Below are positions 1-7,917 of a DNA stretch of 64,000 bases, piece after piece. The number at the start of each line of letters is the position of its first letter. The first letter of the stretch is position 1. A model generated the notes under the pieces. That model worked only from the letters and a program-made list of their open reading frames with translations, was not told the origin of the DNA and did no database searches. The position numbers and the translations under genes are program-made. Location: contig NZ_MKKH01000044.1 in the NCBI RefSeq assembly GCF_001942335.1, positions 1 through 64,000 on the forward strand, written 5' to 3'. Source of the DNA: Cellulosimicrobium sp. CUA-896 (GTDB taxonomy: Bacteria > Actinomycetota > Actinomycetes > Actinomycetales > Cellulomonadaceae).

Positions 1-1840
1 GCCGGTCCGCGCAGCCGCCAGGCGGTCGAGGCGCGCGCGCGCTGGTCGCGGCCCTCGTCGCCGAGGGCGTGCGCGACGTCGTGCTCGCGCCCGGCTCGCG
101 CTCCGCACCGCTCGCGTACGCGGTCGCGGCCGCGGCGGACGCGGGCCTGCTGACGCTGCACGTGCGCGTGGACGAGCGGACCGCGGCCTTCCTCGCGCTC
201 GGGCTGTCCCGGGGGAGCGAGCCGGTCGAGCGGCCGGGGGGCGTACGCGTCCCACGGCCCGTCGCCGTCGTGACGACGTCCGGCACGGCGGTCGCGAACC
301 TGCACCCCGCCGTGCTGGAGGCGCACCACGCGGGCGTGCCGCTCGTGCTGCTCACGGCCGACCGCCCGCACGAGCTGCGCGGCACGGGCGCGAACCAGAC
401 GACCGCCCAGGCGGGGCTGTTCGGCCCGGCGGTGCGGTACGCCGTCGACCCGCCCGCTCCCGACGGCGCCCCGGCGAGGTCCGCGACCTGCTCGCGGTCG
501 CGGGGCGCGCGCTCGCCGCCGCGACCGGCGCGCGTGACGGCCACCCGGGGCCGGTCCACCTCGACCTCGCGTTCCGCGAGCCGCTCGTGCCGTCCGCCCC
601 CCTGGAGACCGACCGGCCGGGGCCGGTCCCGGATAGCGCCCCCGGGGACGGCGGGGACGCGTCGTGGCGCACGGTCGCCGTCCCGGCGCTCGTGCGCGCC
701 CCGGACGTCCCGCCGCCGCGCGCGCACCGTCGTCGTGGCGGGCGACGGCGCCGGCCCGGACGCGCGCGCGCTCGCCGAGGCCCGCGGCTGGCCGCTGCTC
801 GCCGAACCGTCCTCGGGGGCGCTGGGCGGGCCGCGGGCCGTCGCCGCGCACCCGCTCGTCCTCGGCGTGGCCGAGCTCGTCGACGACGTCGAGGCGGTCG
901 TCGTGCTCGGCGGCCGACGCTCTCGCGCCCGGTGCAGCGGCTCCTCGGCCGCCCCGACGTCGCGGTGACCGTCGTCGCGCCCGGCGCCGGACCGTGGCCC
1001 GACGCCGCGCGCAACGCCCGCACGGTGCTGCCGGCGCTCCCCGACGGGTGGCTCGCACCCGCGAGCACGGTCGACGACGCGTTCGTCGAGCGCTGGCGCG
1101 CCGCGAGCCGGGCCGCCGCCGGCGCCGTGGACCGCGCGACGTCGGGCGCCGTCGTCGACGGCCCGTCCGTCGCGCGCGCCGTCGCCCGCGCGGGCAGGCC
1201 GCGGGACGTGCTCGTCGTGGGCTCGTCCAGTCCGGTGCGCGACCTCGACCTCGTCGCGGGGCTCCTCGCGCCCGACGTCCACCCGGACGACCCGGGCGGG
1301 TGGGCAGGCCCGCGGGTCCTCGCCAACCGCGGACTCGCCGGGATCGACGGCACGGTGTCCACGGCGATCGGCGTCGCGCTCGCCGTCGCGCGGTCCGCGC
1401 CCGCCGGAGCGGGGGCCGACCGTCCGCGCGCACGCGCGCTGCTCGGCGACCTGACCTTCCTCCACGACGTCGGCGGGCTGCTGCGCGGACCGCACGAGCC
1501 GCACGTCGACCTCCAGCTCGTCGTCGTCAACGACGACGGCGGCTCGATCTTCGCGGGGCTCGAGCCCGGTGGTCTCGGCGCGACGTCGGTCGCGGCGGCG
1601 CGCACGTTCGAGCGCGTCTTCGCGACGCCGCACGGCGCGAACCTCGCGCCGCTGTGCGCCGGGTACGGCGTGGACCACCAGCTCGTGCCCGACGTCGCGG
1701 CGCTCCGCCACGCGCTCGCCGCCCCGAGCCACGGGGTCCAGGTGCTCGAGGTGCGCGTCCCGCGCGACGACCGCCGCCGGTCCGCGGCCGCGCTCGCCGA
1801 GCAGGTCCGCGCCGCGGTGCGCGCGGCGCTCGCGGGCTGA
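1..1840 (+). CDS. menD: MenD, 2-succinyl-5-enolpyruvyl-6-hydroxy-3-cyclohexene-1-carboxylate synthase (5' partial, frameshifted)
   Basis: ThDP-dependent MenD adds the succinyl semialdehyde unit from 2-oxoglutarate to isochorismate, in the cytosol, early in menaquinone synthesis. Recognised by [20 protein letters not shown] near the N-terminus, [35 protein letters not shown], and in the C-terminal ThDP domain [18 protein letters not shown] and [13 protein letters not shown]. The start codon is outside the window or obscured at its edge. The frame changes near 470, 725 and 917. The first and third fit loss of one base; the second fits loss of a GC pair in a CGCGCG run. The product continues coherently across all three breaks, so a working gene with sequence errors is likelier than a pseudogene. 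menF, menG and a menJ-like gene lie downstream. Confidence 0.93.
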   Translation, partial: PVRAAARRSRRARAGRGPRRRGRARRRARARLALRTARVRGRGRGGRGPADAARARGRADRGLPRARAVPGERAGRAAGGRTRPTARRRRDDVRHGGREPAPRRAGGAPRGRAARAAHGRPPARAARHGREPDDRPGGAVRPGGAVRRRPARSRRRPGEVRDLLAVAGRALAAATGARDGHPGPVHLDLAFREPLVPSAPLETDRPGPVPDSAPGDGGDASWRTVAVPALVRAPDVPPPRAHRRRGGRRRRPGRARARRGPRLAAARRTVLGGAGRAAGRRRAPARPRRGRARRRRRGGRRARRPTLSRPVQRLLGRPDVAVTVVAPGAGPWPDAARNARTVLPALPDGWLAPASTVDDAFVERWRAASRAAAGAVDRATSGAVVDGPSVARAVARAGRPRDVLVVGSSSPVRDLDLVAGLLAPDVHPDDPGGWAGPRVLANRGLAGIDGTVSTAIGVALAVARSAPAGAGADRPRARALLGDLTFLHDVGGLLRGPHEPHVDLQLVVVNDDGGSIFAGLEPGGLGATSVAAARTFERVFATPHGANLAPLCAGYGVDHQLVPDVAALRHALAAPSHGVQVLEVRVPRDDRRRSAAALAEQVRAAVRAALAG

Positions 1841-1864
1841 CGGGCGGTCCGCACCGGGCCGAGT

Positions 1865-1922
1865 GATGCGCTCCGGTGCGAGCGATGCGCGTGGGAGTGC
1901 ATCTTTCGTGCGCGAGCGCATC
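1865..1922. promoter_or_regulatory. Nested dyad between menD and the HtrA-like gene
   Basis: GATGC at 1865 and 1884 is mirrored by GCATC at 1899 and 1918, all symmetric about position 1893.5. The outermost arms, 1865-1873 and 1914-1922, are perfect 9-bp inverted repeats (GATGCGCTC / GAGCGCATC). The stretch between menD and the next start (1841-2027) holds no gene. It could be an operator with two pairs of half-sites, or an RNA hairpin that terminates menD; the sequence does not decide which. Confidence 0.4.
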
Positions 1923-2027
1923 TCTCGCGAGGGAGCCGATCCAGAACTCGCAGCGGACTCTCAGGAAGGATCAAGCGTCGCCCAAGCGCAGGGGTGTGGA
2001 GTAGGGGGAGATCAGAGGAGGCCCACC

Positions 2028-3703
2028 GTGTCGAACCGACATCACCCCACCACGTCGAGCACGTCCACCACGCCGAGCACCCCCACCACGCCGCAGAGCC
2101 CGGACGCCGTCGGCGCCCCGCGGCCGGCCGCGCAGGTCCAGGGGTCGGACCACCCGCAGCTGCGCCCGACGCAGCCGCTCGAGCCGGCGCACGCGCCGCA
2201 CGCGTCGCAGGACGCGCCCCAGCAGGGCACCACGGCGCACGCACCGGCGCCGACGCACGCACCGGCGCCGACGTACGCGCCCGCGGCGACCCACGCACCG
2301 GCGTCGGCCCACGCGTCGAACCCCTACGCCCCGCCCGCGGGCCACACAAGCCACACGGGCCACGCGGCTCCCGGAGCACCCGGGTCCGTGCCGCCCGCCC
2401 CGCCGGCCCCGGCCACGAGCGGCGAGCCGAGCGGCCGCCGTCGCGCCTGGGTGCCGGTCGTGAGCGCCGCCGCCGCGGCCGCGGTGGTCGCGAGCGTCGG
2501 GACCGCCGGTCTCGTCGTCGCGCTCGACGACGACGGCACCACCAGCTCCCTCGCCGAGGTCGGCCAGCAGCGCGAGACGACCGCCGCGCCGGTGTCGAGC
2601 TCGTCGTCGCAGAACCCCGACTGGGAGGCCGTGACGCAGGCCGTCGCGCCGGCGGTCGTCGCGATCCAGGTGCAGACGGAGGCGGGCGGCGGCGAGGGCT
2701 CCGGCGTCGTCATCGACACCGAGGGTCACGTGCTGACGAACAACCACGTCGTTGAGGGCGCCGTGGACGACACCGTCCAGGTCACCCTCAGCGACGGGCG
2801 CCTGTTCGAGGCGACGATCGTCGGGCTCGACCCGGCCACCGACCTCGCCGTCGTGCAGCTGAAGGACGCCCCGGCCGACCTGCAGCCCGCGACGCTGGGC
2901 GACTCCGAGGACGTGACCGTCGGCGAGTCGGTGCTCGCGGTCGGCAACCCGCTCGGCCTCGCGAACACCGCGACGACGGGCATCGTCTCCGCCGTCGACC
3001 GGCCGGTCTCCGCGTCGGGCGCCGAGGGCGGCACGTCCGTCGTCACCAACGCCATCCAGATCGACGCCGCGATCAACCCCGGCAACTCGGGCGGTCCTCT
3101 CTTCGACGCGCAGGGCCGCGTCATCGGCATCACGTCGTCGATCGCGAGCCTGTCGAGCGGGGGCGGCCAGTCCGGCTCGATCGGCCTGGCTTCGCCATCC
3201 CGGTGAACCTCGCGAGCTCCATCGGCGAGCAGCTCATCGACAACGGCACCGCCGAGCACGCGTTCCTCGGCGTCACGCTGTCCGACGCGACGGCGACCGC
3301 CGACGGCGTCACGCGCCGCGGCGCCGAGGTCCAGGACGTCACCGACGGCTCGCCCGCCGCGGAGGCCGGCATCGAGCCCGGCGACGTCATCGTCGAGATC
3401 GACGGCGACGCCGTCGGTGGTGCCGAGTCGCTCACCGCGTTCGTCCGCGAGCTCGCGGCCGGCGCGACGTCCACCGTGACGGTCGTGCGCGACGGCACGG
3501 CGCAGGACGTCGAGGTCACGCTCGCGACGCGCCCGGCGGACGACGAGCTCGCGCAGCAGGGCCAGCAGGGCCAGCAGGACCAGGGCCAGCAGGGACAGCA
3601 GGACCAGGGCCAGCAGGGTCAGGGCGACCAGGGTCAGCAGGACCCGACCGACCCGGGCAACGTCCCCAACCCGTTCGACTGGTTCTTCGGCGGTCGCGGC
3701 TGA
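2028..3703 (+). CDS. HtrA/DegP-like membrane-anchored serine protease with PDZ domain (one frameshift)
   Basis: Envelope quality-control protease. The GTG start at 2028 follows GAGGAGG (2015-2021). About 140 residues of Pro/His/Ala/Thr-rich cytoplasmic region lead to one membrane helix (roughly residues 140-165) and a trypsin-like domain on the outside. The triad is visible: His in TNNHVV (about 238), Asp in ATDLAVV (about 271) and Ser in PGNSGGPL (about 353). A PDZ domain follows (SPAAEAGIEPGDVIVEIDG), then a Gln/Gly-rich tail ending in NPFDWFFGGRG. The frame breaks near 3188, where CTGGCTTC should read CTGGGCTTC (GLGFAIP), a lost G in a G run. About 558 residues once repaired. The layout matches actinobacterial PepD/HtrA proteins. 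Its substrate is unknown. Confidence 0.9.
3554..3642 (+). repeat. Gln/Gly-rich short tandem repeat in the HtrA-like tail
   Basis: Imperfect repeats of CAGCAGGGCCAG and CAGGACCAG units encode runs of QQGQQGQQDQGQQ just inside the protease C-terminus. This is low-complexity coding sequence, probably a flexible extracytoplasmic tail, and likely to vary in length between strains. Confidence 0.8.
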
Positions 3704-3711
3704 CGCACCCT

Positions 3712-3802
3712 TCCGGCGCGTCCCCCCGCGCGCCGGACCGGTGGTCGCCCGACGTCCCCCGGGCGGCCACCACCACGGCCGGCACGGAGCACGCCTCCGT
3801 GC
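3712..3802. terminator. Three hairpins between convergent protease and menF genes
   Basis: TCCGGCGCG (3712-3720) pairs with CGCGCCGGA (3729-3737). GGTGGTCGCCCG (3740-3751) pairs with 3760-3771 with one G-U. GCACGGAG (3782-3789) pairs with CTCCGTGC (3795-3802). All lie in the 135-bp gap between two converging genes, so bidirectional termination is the natural reading. None has a clear T tract, as is usual in high-GC actinobacteria. Confidence 0.65.
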
Positions 3803-3838
3803 GGCCGTTCGTCGTGCCCGAGGCGCGGGGGACCGGAC

Positions 3839-5236
3839 TCAGCTGCCGAGCGCGTACCGCAGGGGCTCGAGCTTGGCCTCGGACTCGGCGAGCTCGGCCT
3901 CCGGGTCCGACGCCGCGACGATCCCGCACCCGGCGAACAGCCGCACGGTGCGCGGGTCGGTGGACGAGAGCTCGGCGGAGCGCAGCGCGATGCCCCACTC
4001 GCCGTCGCCGTCCGCGCCGAGCCAGCCGACCGGGCCGGCGTAGCGACCGCGGTCCATGCCCTCGATCTCCCGGATGAGCTCGCGGGCGACGCCCGTCGGC
4101 GTGCCGCACACGGCGGCCGACGGGTGGAGCGCGGCGGCGAGCGCGAGGCTCGTCGGCCCGGCGGCGTCGGGGCCCTCGCTCCCCGCGAGCCCGCTCCCCG
4201 CGTGCCCGGGGCCGACGCGCCCGGACGCGCTGCGGGCGAGGACGCCCGTGACGTCCGACGCGAGGTGCATGACGTTCGGCAGGTGGAGCACGAACGGCGC
4301 GTCAGGGACGTTCATCGACGAGCAGAACGGCGCGAGCGCGTGCGCCACGGACGCGACGGCGTACTCGTGCTCCTCGAGGTCCTTCGACGACCGGGCGAGG
4401 TGGGCCGCGCGCAGGAGGGCCTCGTCGTCGGACGCGCCCGCGCGGCGGATCGTGCCCGCGAGCACGCGCGACGTCACGAGACCCTTCTCGCTGCGCACCA
4501 GGAGCTCGGGCGTCGCGCCGGTCATGCCGTCGACCGAGAACGTCCAGCAGGCCTCGTAGGAAGCGGCGAGCCGCCGCAGCAGCCAGCGCGGGTCCACGGG
4601 CTCGCTCGTGTGCGCGACGACGTCGCGGGCGAGCACGACCTTCTCCAGCGCCCCCGCGCGGATGCGCTCGACGCCCTCCGCGACGACGTCGGTCCAGTCG
4701 TCGGCCCGCAGCGCGCCGTCGCGCCACGTCACGTCGCCGGGCGCCGAGACCGGGGTGCGGGAGGCGCGGGCGAGCGCCTCGGCAGGGGAGGAGGACAGCG
4801 ATCCGGCGGTGTCGACGGTCGTGAGCCACGTGCGCCCGTCCCGGCGCCCGACGACGACGCGCGGGACGACGAGCGCGCCTCCCGCGCGCACGGGCTCGTG
4901 GGCGTCGTCCCCGGGGGCCGAGTCGTCGAACGCGAACGAGCCGAACGCCACCGGGCCGGTCCCCGGCACGCCGACCTCGTCGCGCACGACGGCGCGCGCG
5001 AGCGTCTCCTGCCACGCCGCCTCGGCGTCGGCGAACCGCCCCGGGCCCCAGGTCTCGAGGCGCAGCGCCTCGCCCCAGCCGACGATCCCGTCGCCGCGCC
5101 GCACCCAGGTGAGGGGCCGCGCGTCGGGCAGGAGGTCCACGAGCGCGGTGAGGCCGCCCGGGAGGTCGTCGATCTGCGTGGTCCGCACCACCAGGGGGTG
5201 GGGTTCGGTGGCGGGAGCCGACGGTTCTGCTGTCAT
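3839..5236 (-). CDS. menF: Isochorismate synthase, MenF/EntC family
   Basis: Converts chorismate to isochorismate, the first committed step of menaquinone synthesis and the substrate source for MenD upstream. 465 residues. The C-terminal chorismate-binding domain is complete: EKVVLARDVV, TPELLVRSEKGLVTSRVLAGT, RSSKDLEEHEYAV, HPSAAVCGTPTGVA, EGMDRGRYAGPVGW and LFAGCGIVAASDPEAELAESE. The reading frame stays open upstream, but ATG 5236 (MTAEPSAP) is chosen because family similarity begins here and a -10-like TACGCT lies 7 nt upstream. It is divergent from menG and convergent with the protease gene. A siderophore-type isochorismate synthase is less likely given the men context. Confidence 0.9.
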   Translation of the reverse strand: MTAEPSAPATEPHPLVVRTTQIDDLPGGLTALVDLLPDARPLTWVRRGDGIVGWGEALRLETWGPGRFADAEAAWQETLARAVVRDEVGVPGTGPVAFGSFAFDDSAPGDDAHEPVRAGGALVVPRVVVGRRDGRTWLTTVDTAGSLSSSPAEALARASRTPVSAPGDVTWRDGALRADDWTDVVAEGVERIRAGALEKVVLARDVVAHTSEPVDPRWLLRRLAASYEACWTFSVDGMTGATPELLVRSEKGLVTSRVLAGTIRRAGASDDEALLRAAHLARSSKDLEEHEYAVASVAHALAPFCSSMNVPDAPFVLHLPNVMHLASDVTGVLARSASGRVGPGHAGSGLAGSEGPDAAGPTSLALAAALHPSAAVCGTPTGVARELIREIEGMDRGRYAGPVGWLGADGDGEWGIALRSAELSSTDPRTVRLFAGCGIVAASDPEAELAESEAKLEPLRYALGS

Positions 5237-5243
5237 CGACCCC

Positions 5244-5249
5244 AGCGTA
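5244..5249 (-). promoter_or_regulatory. -10 element of menF
   Basis: On the minus strand TACGCT (TAnnnT) ends 7 nt before the ATG at 5236. That spacing puts the transcription start at or next to the A of ATG, so the mRNA is probably leaderless. No Shine-Dalgarno sequence precedes this start. Confidence 0.45.
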
Positions 5250-5359
5250 AGCGCGGCGGCGTCCGGCTGCGGGCGGTGTGACGAGCGCGACGACGGCCCC
5301 GCCGTCGCGCGTCCCGGGGTGCGCCGCCGTCGGCGCGGGGTCGTGGAAGCATGGGCGCC

Positions 5360-6058
5360 ATGCCCCGCGCCAGCCTGGACAAGAAGCCCACCGAGGTCGC
5401 GTCGATGTTCGACGGGATCGCCCGCCGCTACGACCTGACGAACGACATCCTGTCGCTCGGCCAGGACCGGGCGTGGCGCCGCGCGACCGTGCGGGCCGTC
5501 GGGGCGCTGCCGGGGGAGAAGGTGCTCGACCTCGCGGCGGGCACGGGCACGTCGTCGGAGCCGTTCGCGGACGACGGCGTGCGCGTCGTCCCGTGCGACT
5601 TCTCGATCGGGATGCTCCAGGTCGGCAAGGAGCGCCGCCCGGACCTGCCGTTCGTGGCCGGCGACGCGACGCGCCTGCCGTTCGCCGACGCGACGTTCGA
5701 CGCCGTGACGATCTCGTTCGGGCTGCGCAACGTCGTCGACACCGAGGCCGGGCTGCGCGAGATGCTGCGCGTCGTGCGGCCCGGCGGCCGCGTCGTGATC
5801 TGCGAGTTCTCCACGCCGACGTGGGGACCTTTCCGCACGCTGTACCAGGAGTACCTCGTCAAGGCGCTGCCGCGCATCGCGTCGGCCGTCACGCGCGAGG
5901 GCGGCTCGTACGAGTACCTCGCCGAGTCGATCGCCGCCTGGCCCGACCAGGAGGGCCTCGGGCGCCTGCTGCTGCGCGCCGGCTGGTCGCGCGTCGGGTA
6001 CCGCAACCTGTCCGGCGGCATCGTCGCGCTGCACCGGGGGACACGCCCCGCCGCATGA
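5360..6058 (+). CDS. menG: Demethylmenaquinone methyltransferase (MenG/UbiE)
   Basis: SAM-dependent C-methylation of demethylmenaquinone, the last ring step of menaquinone synthesis. 232 residues from ATG 5360. Family features are [20 protein letters not shown], the SAM motif [23 protein letters not shown], the motif II/III stretch [10 protein letters not shown], and [20 protein letters not shown]. An ATG at 5351 in the same frame would add three residues; 5360 is preferred because [10 protein letters not shown] aligns with the usual N-terminus. There is no clear ribosome-binding site. It is divergent from menF, with the accessory insertion downstream. Confidence 0.93.
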   Translation: MPRASLDKKPTEVASMFDGIARRYDLTNDILSLGQDRAWRRATVRAVGALPGEKVLDLAAGTGTSSEPFADDGVRVVPCDFSIGMLQVGKERRPDLPFVAGDATRLPFADATFDAVTISFGLRNVVDTEAGLREMLRVVRPGGRVVICEFSTPTWGPFRTLYQEYLVKALPRIASAVTREGGSYEYLAESIAAWPDQEGLGRLLLRAGWSRVGYRNLSGGIVALHRGTRPAA

Positions 6059-6089
6059 CCTGTTGAGGGAGATCGCCCGCGCGCAGTGC

Positions 6090-6110
6090 GATCGGCCTTC
6101 GGGGCCGATC
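6090..6110 (+). terminator. Terminator hairpin after menG
   Basis: GATCGGCC (6090-6097) and GGCCGATC (6103-6110) form a perfect 8-bp stem around TTCGG. It lies 32 bp after the menG stop and separates menG from the accessory genes. Confidence 0.7.
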
Positions 6111-6193
6111 TGACGCCGTGCAGGGCGGTCTCGAGTCAGGCATGCGCGAGGCGGTCTCGCGAGACGTCGGCACGGGAGGCGCTGGCGGTGCGG

Positions 6194-6229
6194 GTATCCC
6201 AAGAGTTACCGTATCCGCATGGATACGGT
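6194..6229. promoter_or_regulatory. Operator overlapping the start codon of the XRE regulator
   Basis: ACCGTATCC (6208-6216), GCAT, GGATACGGT (6221-6229) is a perfect 9-bp inverted repeat. The start codon ATG (6219-6221) sits in its centre. A further GTATCC half-site lies at 6194-6199. An operator on the start codon of an XRE gene suggests negative autoregulation, as in toxin-antitoxin operons. This role is inferred from position and symmetry. Confidence 0.6.
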
Positions 6230-6749
6230 GCGTCCAGGCGCCTTGCTGCGGCGTGCGAGGCTGCGGAGCGGCCTCAGCGCTGGTGAGCTCGCCCGGAGGG
6301 CAGGGACGTCGCGGCCCACGGTGTCCGCGTACGAGAACGGGCGCAAGAACCCGACGGTCGAGACCTTTGCTCGGCTCCTGCGCGCTACGGATCATCGGAT
6401 CGACGTGGTGTCGGCAGGCCCGCAGTACCGCCGCCACGAGACCGACCGGGGTCGAACCGTCTGGGTCCCTGACGAGCTCCCGCGGCAGTCGGCGGAACGC
6501 GCGTTGCGACGCGTGCGACTGCCGCGGCGGTTGTTCTGGTCCGCGGCGCGCGACGAGTTCGACCTCGCCGATGCCGACGACCGTGCGGAGGTGTACGCAG
6601 CCGTCCTCGCCGAAGGCGAACCCGATGACATCGAGGAGTACGTCGACGGTGTGCTCCTCGTCGCGATGTGGGACACCATGTGGCTGCCACCGCCGGTTCG
6701 CTCCGCGTGGCAGCCCGTGATCGACTCCGTCCGAGGTCGCGCAGCATGA
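6219..6749 (+). CDS. XRE-family transcriptional regulator, partner of the nucleotidyltransferase gene
   Basis: 176 residues. The N-terminal Cro/C1 helix-turn-helix is clear at residues 8-60: LRRARLRSGLSAGELARRAG, TSRPTVSAYENGRKNP and TVETFARLLRATDHRI. The remaining 110 residues (VWVPDELPRQ, LADADDRAEVYAAVLAEG, WDTMWLPPPVRSAWQPVID) have no motif I can name. The gene overlaps the next one by 4 bp (ATGA), so the two are co-transcribed. Its start codon lies inside a palindrome. Pairs of an XRE regulator and an AbiEii-like protein are common in abortive-infection or toxin-antitoxin loci; here it is the likely antitoxin/repressor. GC content and codon use are visibly lower than in flanking genes. 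Confidence 0.82.
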   Translation: MDTVRPGALLRRARLRSGLSAGELARRAGTSRPTVSAYENGRKNPTVETFARLLRATDHRIDVVSAGPQYRRHETDRGRTVWVPDELPRQSAERALRRVRLPRRLFWSAARDEFDLADADDRAEVYAAVLAEGEPDDIEEYVDGVLLVAMWDTMWLPPPVRSAWQPVIDSVRGRAA

Positions 6750-7837
6750 ACCGAGAACCGGCGGGCTCGGATGCCGGGCCGAACGGACCGGCTGCGCACG
6801 GTCTGTCGAGCGCCCATCTTCTGGTGGCCGAGGCGTTCTTCGACCTGCCCGCGTCTCGCGGCTTCGTCGTCGCGGGCGGTGCTGCACTGATCGCTCACGG
6901 CGTGGTGGAACGCTTCACGGACGATCTCGACCTGTTCGTCGCGGCGGACGACGACGGGGTTCAGCGCGCTGCTCAGCAGCTGACCGAGGCGGCCCGTCTG
7001 CGCGGGTGGGGCGTGCAGACGCACCGGTCGAGCGCGACGTTCGTGCGCATGTCGGTGATCGTCGACGCGCACGAGCTGGTCGTCGACCTCGCTGTGGACT
7101 CGCCTCCGCTGCTGCCGCCGACCGTCACGTTCCTGGGGCCGACGATCGCGCTCGAGGAGAGCGCCGGACAGAAGCTCCTCGCTCTCTTCGGCCGGGCAGC
7201 GCCGCGTGACTTCGTCGACGTGTTCGAGCTCGCGCAGCGGTTCGGCACGGAGCGGCTCCTCCAGCTCGCCGGGGAACGTGACTCCGGCTTCGACGCGAGT
7301 GTCCTCGCCGACATGCTCGGCGCGCTCGATCGCATCTCGGACTCGCGACTCCCCATGGAGCCCGACCAGGTTCGCTCCCTGCGTGAGTTCTACGCCGGAT
7401 GGCGAAGCCAGATGCGCCGTAGCGGAACCGTGACCCGCTGGCGCGTCCACCACCACAGGATCGGGTCGTCGTGGCTGCCGGCGTGGTCGAGCAGCGACTG
7501 GTCGTTCCTCGTCGGGCGCTTGCGGTCGCACTCGTGGAAGCGTAGGTCGCGGTCGCGCCAGCACAGCGACCACTGCCCGGTCGTCTGCGTCCACCGCAGC
7601 CGCGCGATGGGGGAGCGCGTGTACTCGTCGACGCCGTCCCACGGCGGGTCCGCCGCGTCGTCCCGCCGGGCGCCCGCGTGGTGGAGGTCGACGGCCCCGA
7701 GGGGTGGGTCGGCCTGCGCCGGCGGTCGCGCCCGTGCAGGTCAGACCGGTGCGGGACCGGGACCGCCCCGGGACCTCGGTCACGACTCGGCCAAGGAAGG
7801 TTCGCCTTGCTACACATCCTGCGTCGCGTGTGACTAG
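6746..7837 (+). CDS. AbiEii/AbiGii-type nucleotidyltransferase (C-terminal boundary doubtful)
   Basis: The first 225 residues carry the nucleotidyltransferase signature: FVVAGGAALIAHGVVERFTD followed by DLDLFVAADD, then LVVDLAVDSPPLLP and KLLALFGRAAPRDFVDVFEL, ending near LREFYAGW. In AbiE systems such proteins are toxins that transfer nucleotides to RNA. The open frame runs on to 7837, but codons after about 7420 read antisense across a DUF3024-like sequence and look non-native. A TAG at 7420-7422 in the next frame would end the protein at a usual length if one base has been lost just before it. It overlaps the XRE gene by 4 bp. Toxin activity is inferred from the family. Confidence 0.72.
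   Translation: MNREPAGSDAGPNGPAAHGLSSAHLLVAEAFFDLPASRGFVVAGGAALIAHGVVERFTDDLDLFVAADDDGVQRAAQQLTEAARLRGWGVQTHRSSATFVRMSVIVDAHELVVDLAVDSPPLLPPTVTFLGPTIALEESAGQKLLALFGRAAPRDFVDVFELAQRFGTERLLQLAGERDSGFDASVLADMLGALDRISDSRLPMEPDQVRSLREFYAGWRSQMRRSGTVTRWRVHHHRIGSSWLPAWSSSDWSFLVGRLRSHSWKRRSRSRQHSDHCPVVCVHRSRAMGERVYSSTPSHGGSAASSRRAPAWWRSTAPRGGSACAGGRARAGQTGAGPGPPRDLGHDSAKEGSPCYTSCVACD
7390..7740 (-). pseudogene. DUF3024 domain remnant lacking its N-terminus
   Basis: The minus strand is open for 116 codons from an in-frame TGA (7741-7743) to TAG (7390-7392). It reads ...EYTRSPIARLRWTQTTGQWS followed by LCWRDRDLRFHECDRKRP and QSLLDHAGSHDDPILWWW. This matches the DUF3024 pattern (IARLRY..., WTLYWRDRNLRFH, LLdeidrDP..FW). 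There is no start codon at the open end and the N-terminal half of the family is missing, so this looks like a truncated remnant; a frame error near 7740 is the alternative. It overlaps the nucleotidyltransferase frame tail-to-tail. The family has no established function. Confidence 0.6.
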
Positions 7838-7917
7838 AGTGACGGATGTCGCATTGTGATCGACTTCACAAGGGCGGCGGAGGTGCCGTGCCCCGAGGGC
7901 GGGGGACGGTGGTGTGC

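Noticed and set aside
3554-3642. CRISPR-like or tandem repeat array
   Set aside because: The repeats are short CAG/GGC-rich codon repeats inside a reading frame, without regular spacers.
5237-6202. Extension of the menF frame upstream to give a 787-residue protein
   Set aside because: The added part is antisense to menG, has no family similarity, and a good -10 plus ATG lies at 5236.
7125-7817. A 230-codon minus-strand frame starting MCSKANLPWP
   Set aside because: Its translation is Arg/Thr/Ser-rich noise; the DUF3024 similarity is in a different minus-strand frame over the same DNA.
7807-7840. Full -35/-10 promoter for the menJ-like gene (TTGCTA and TAGAGT)
   Set aside because: The spacer would be 22 bp, too long for a normal sigma-70-type promoter; only the -10-like TAGAGT is mentioned.
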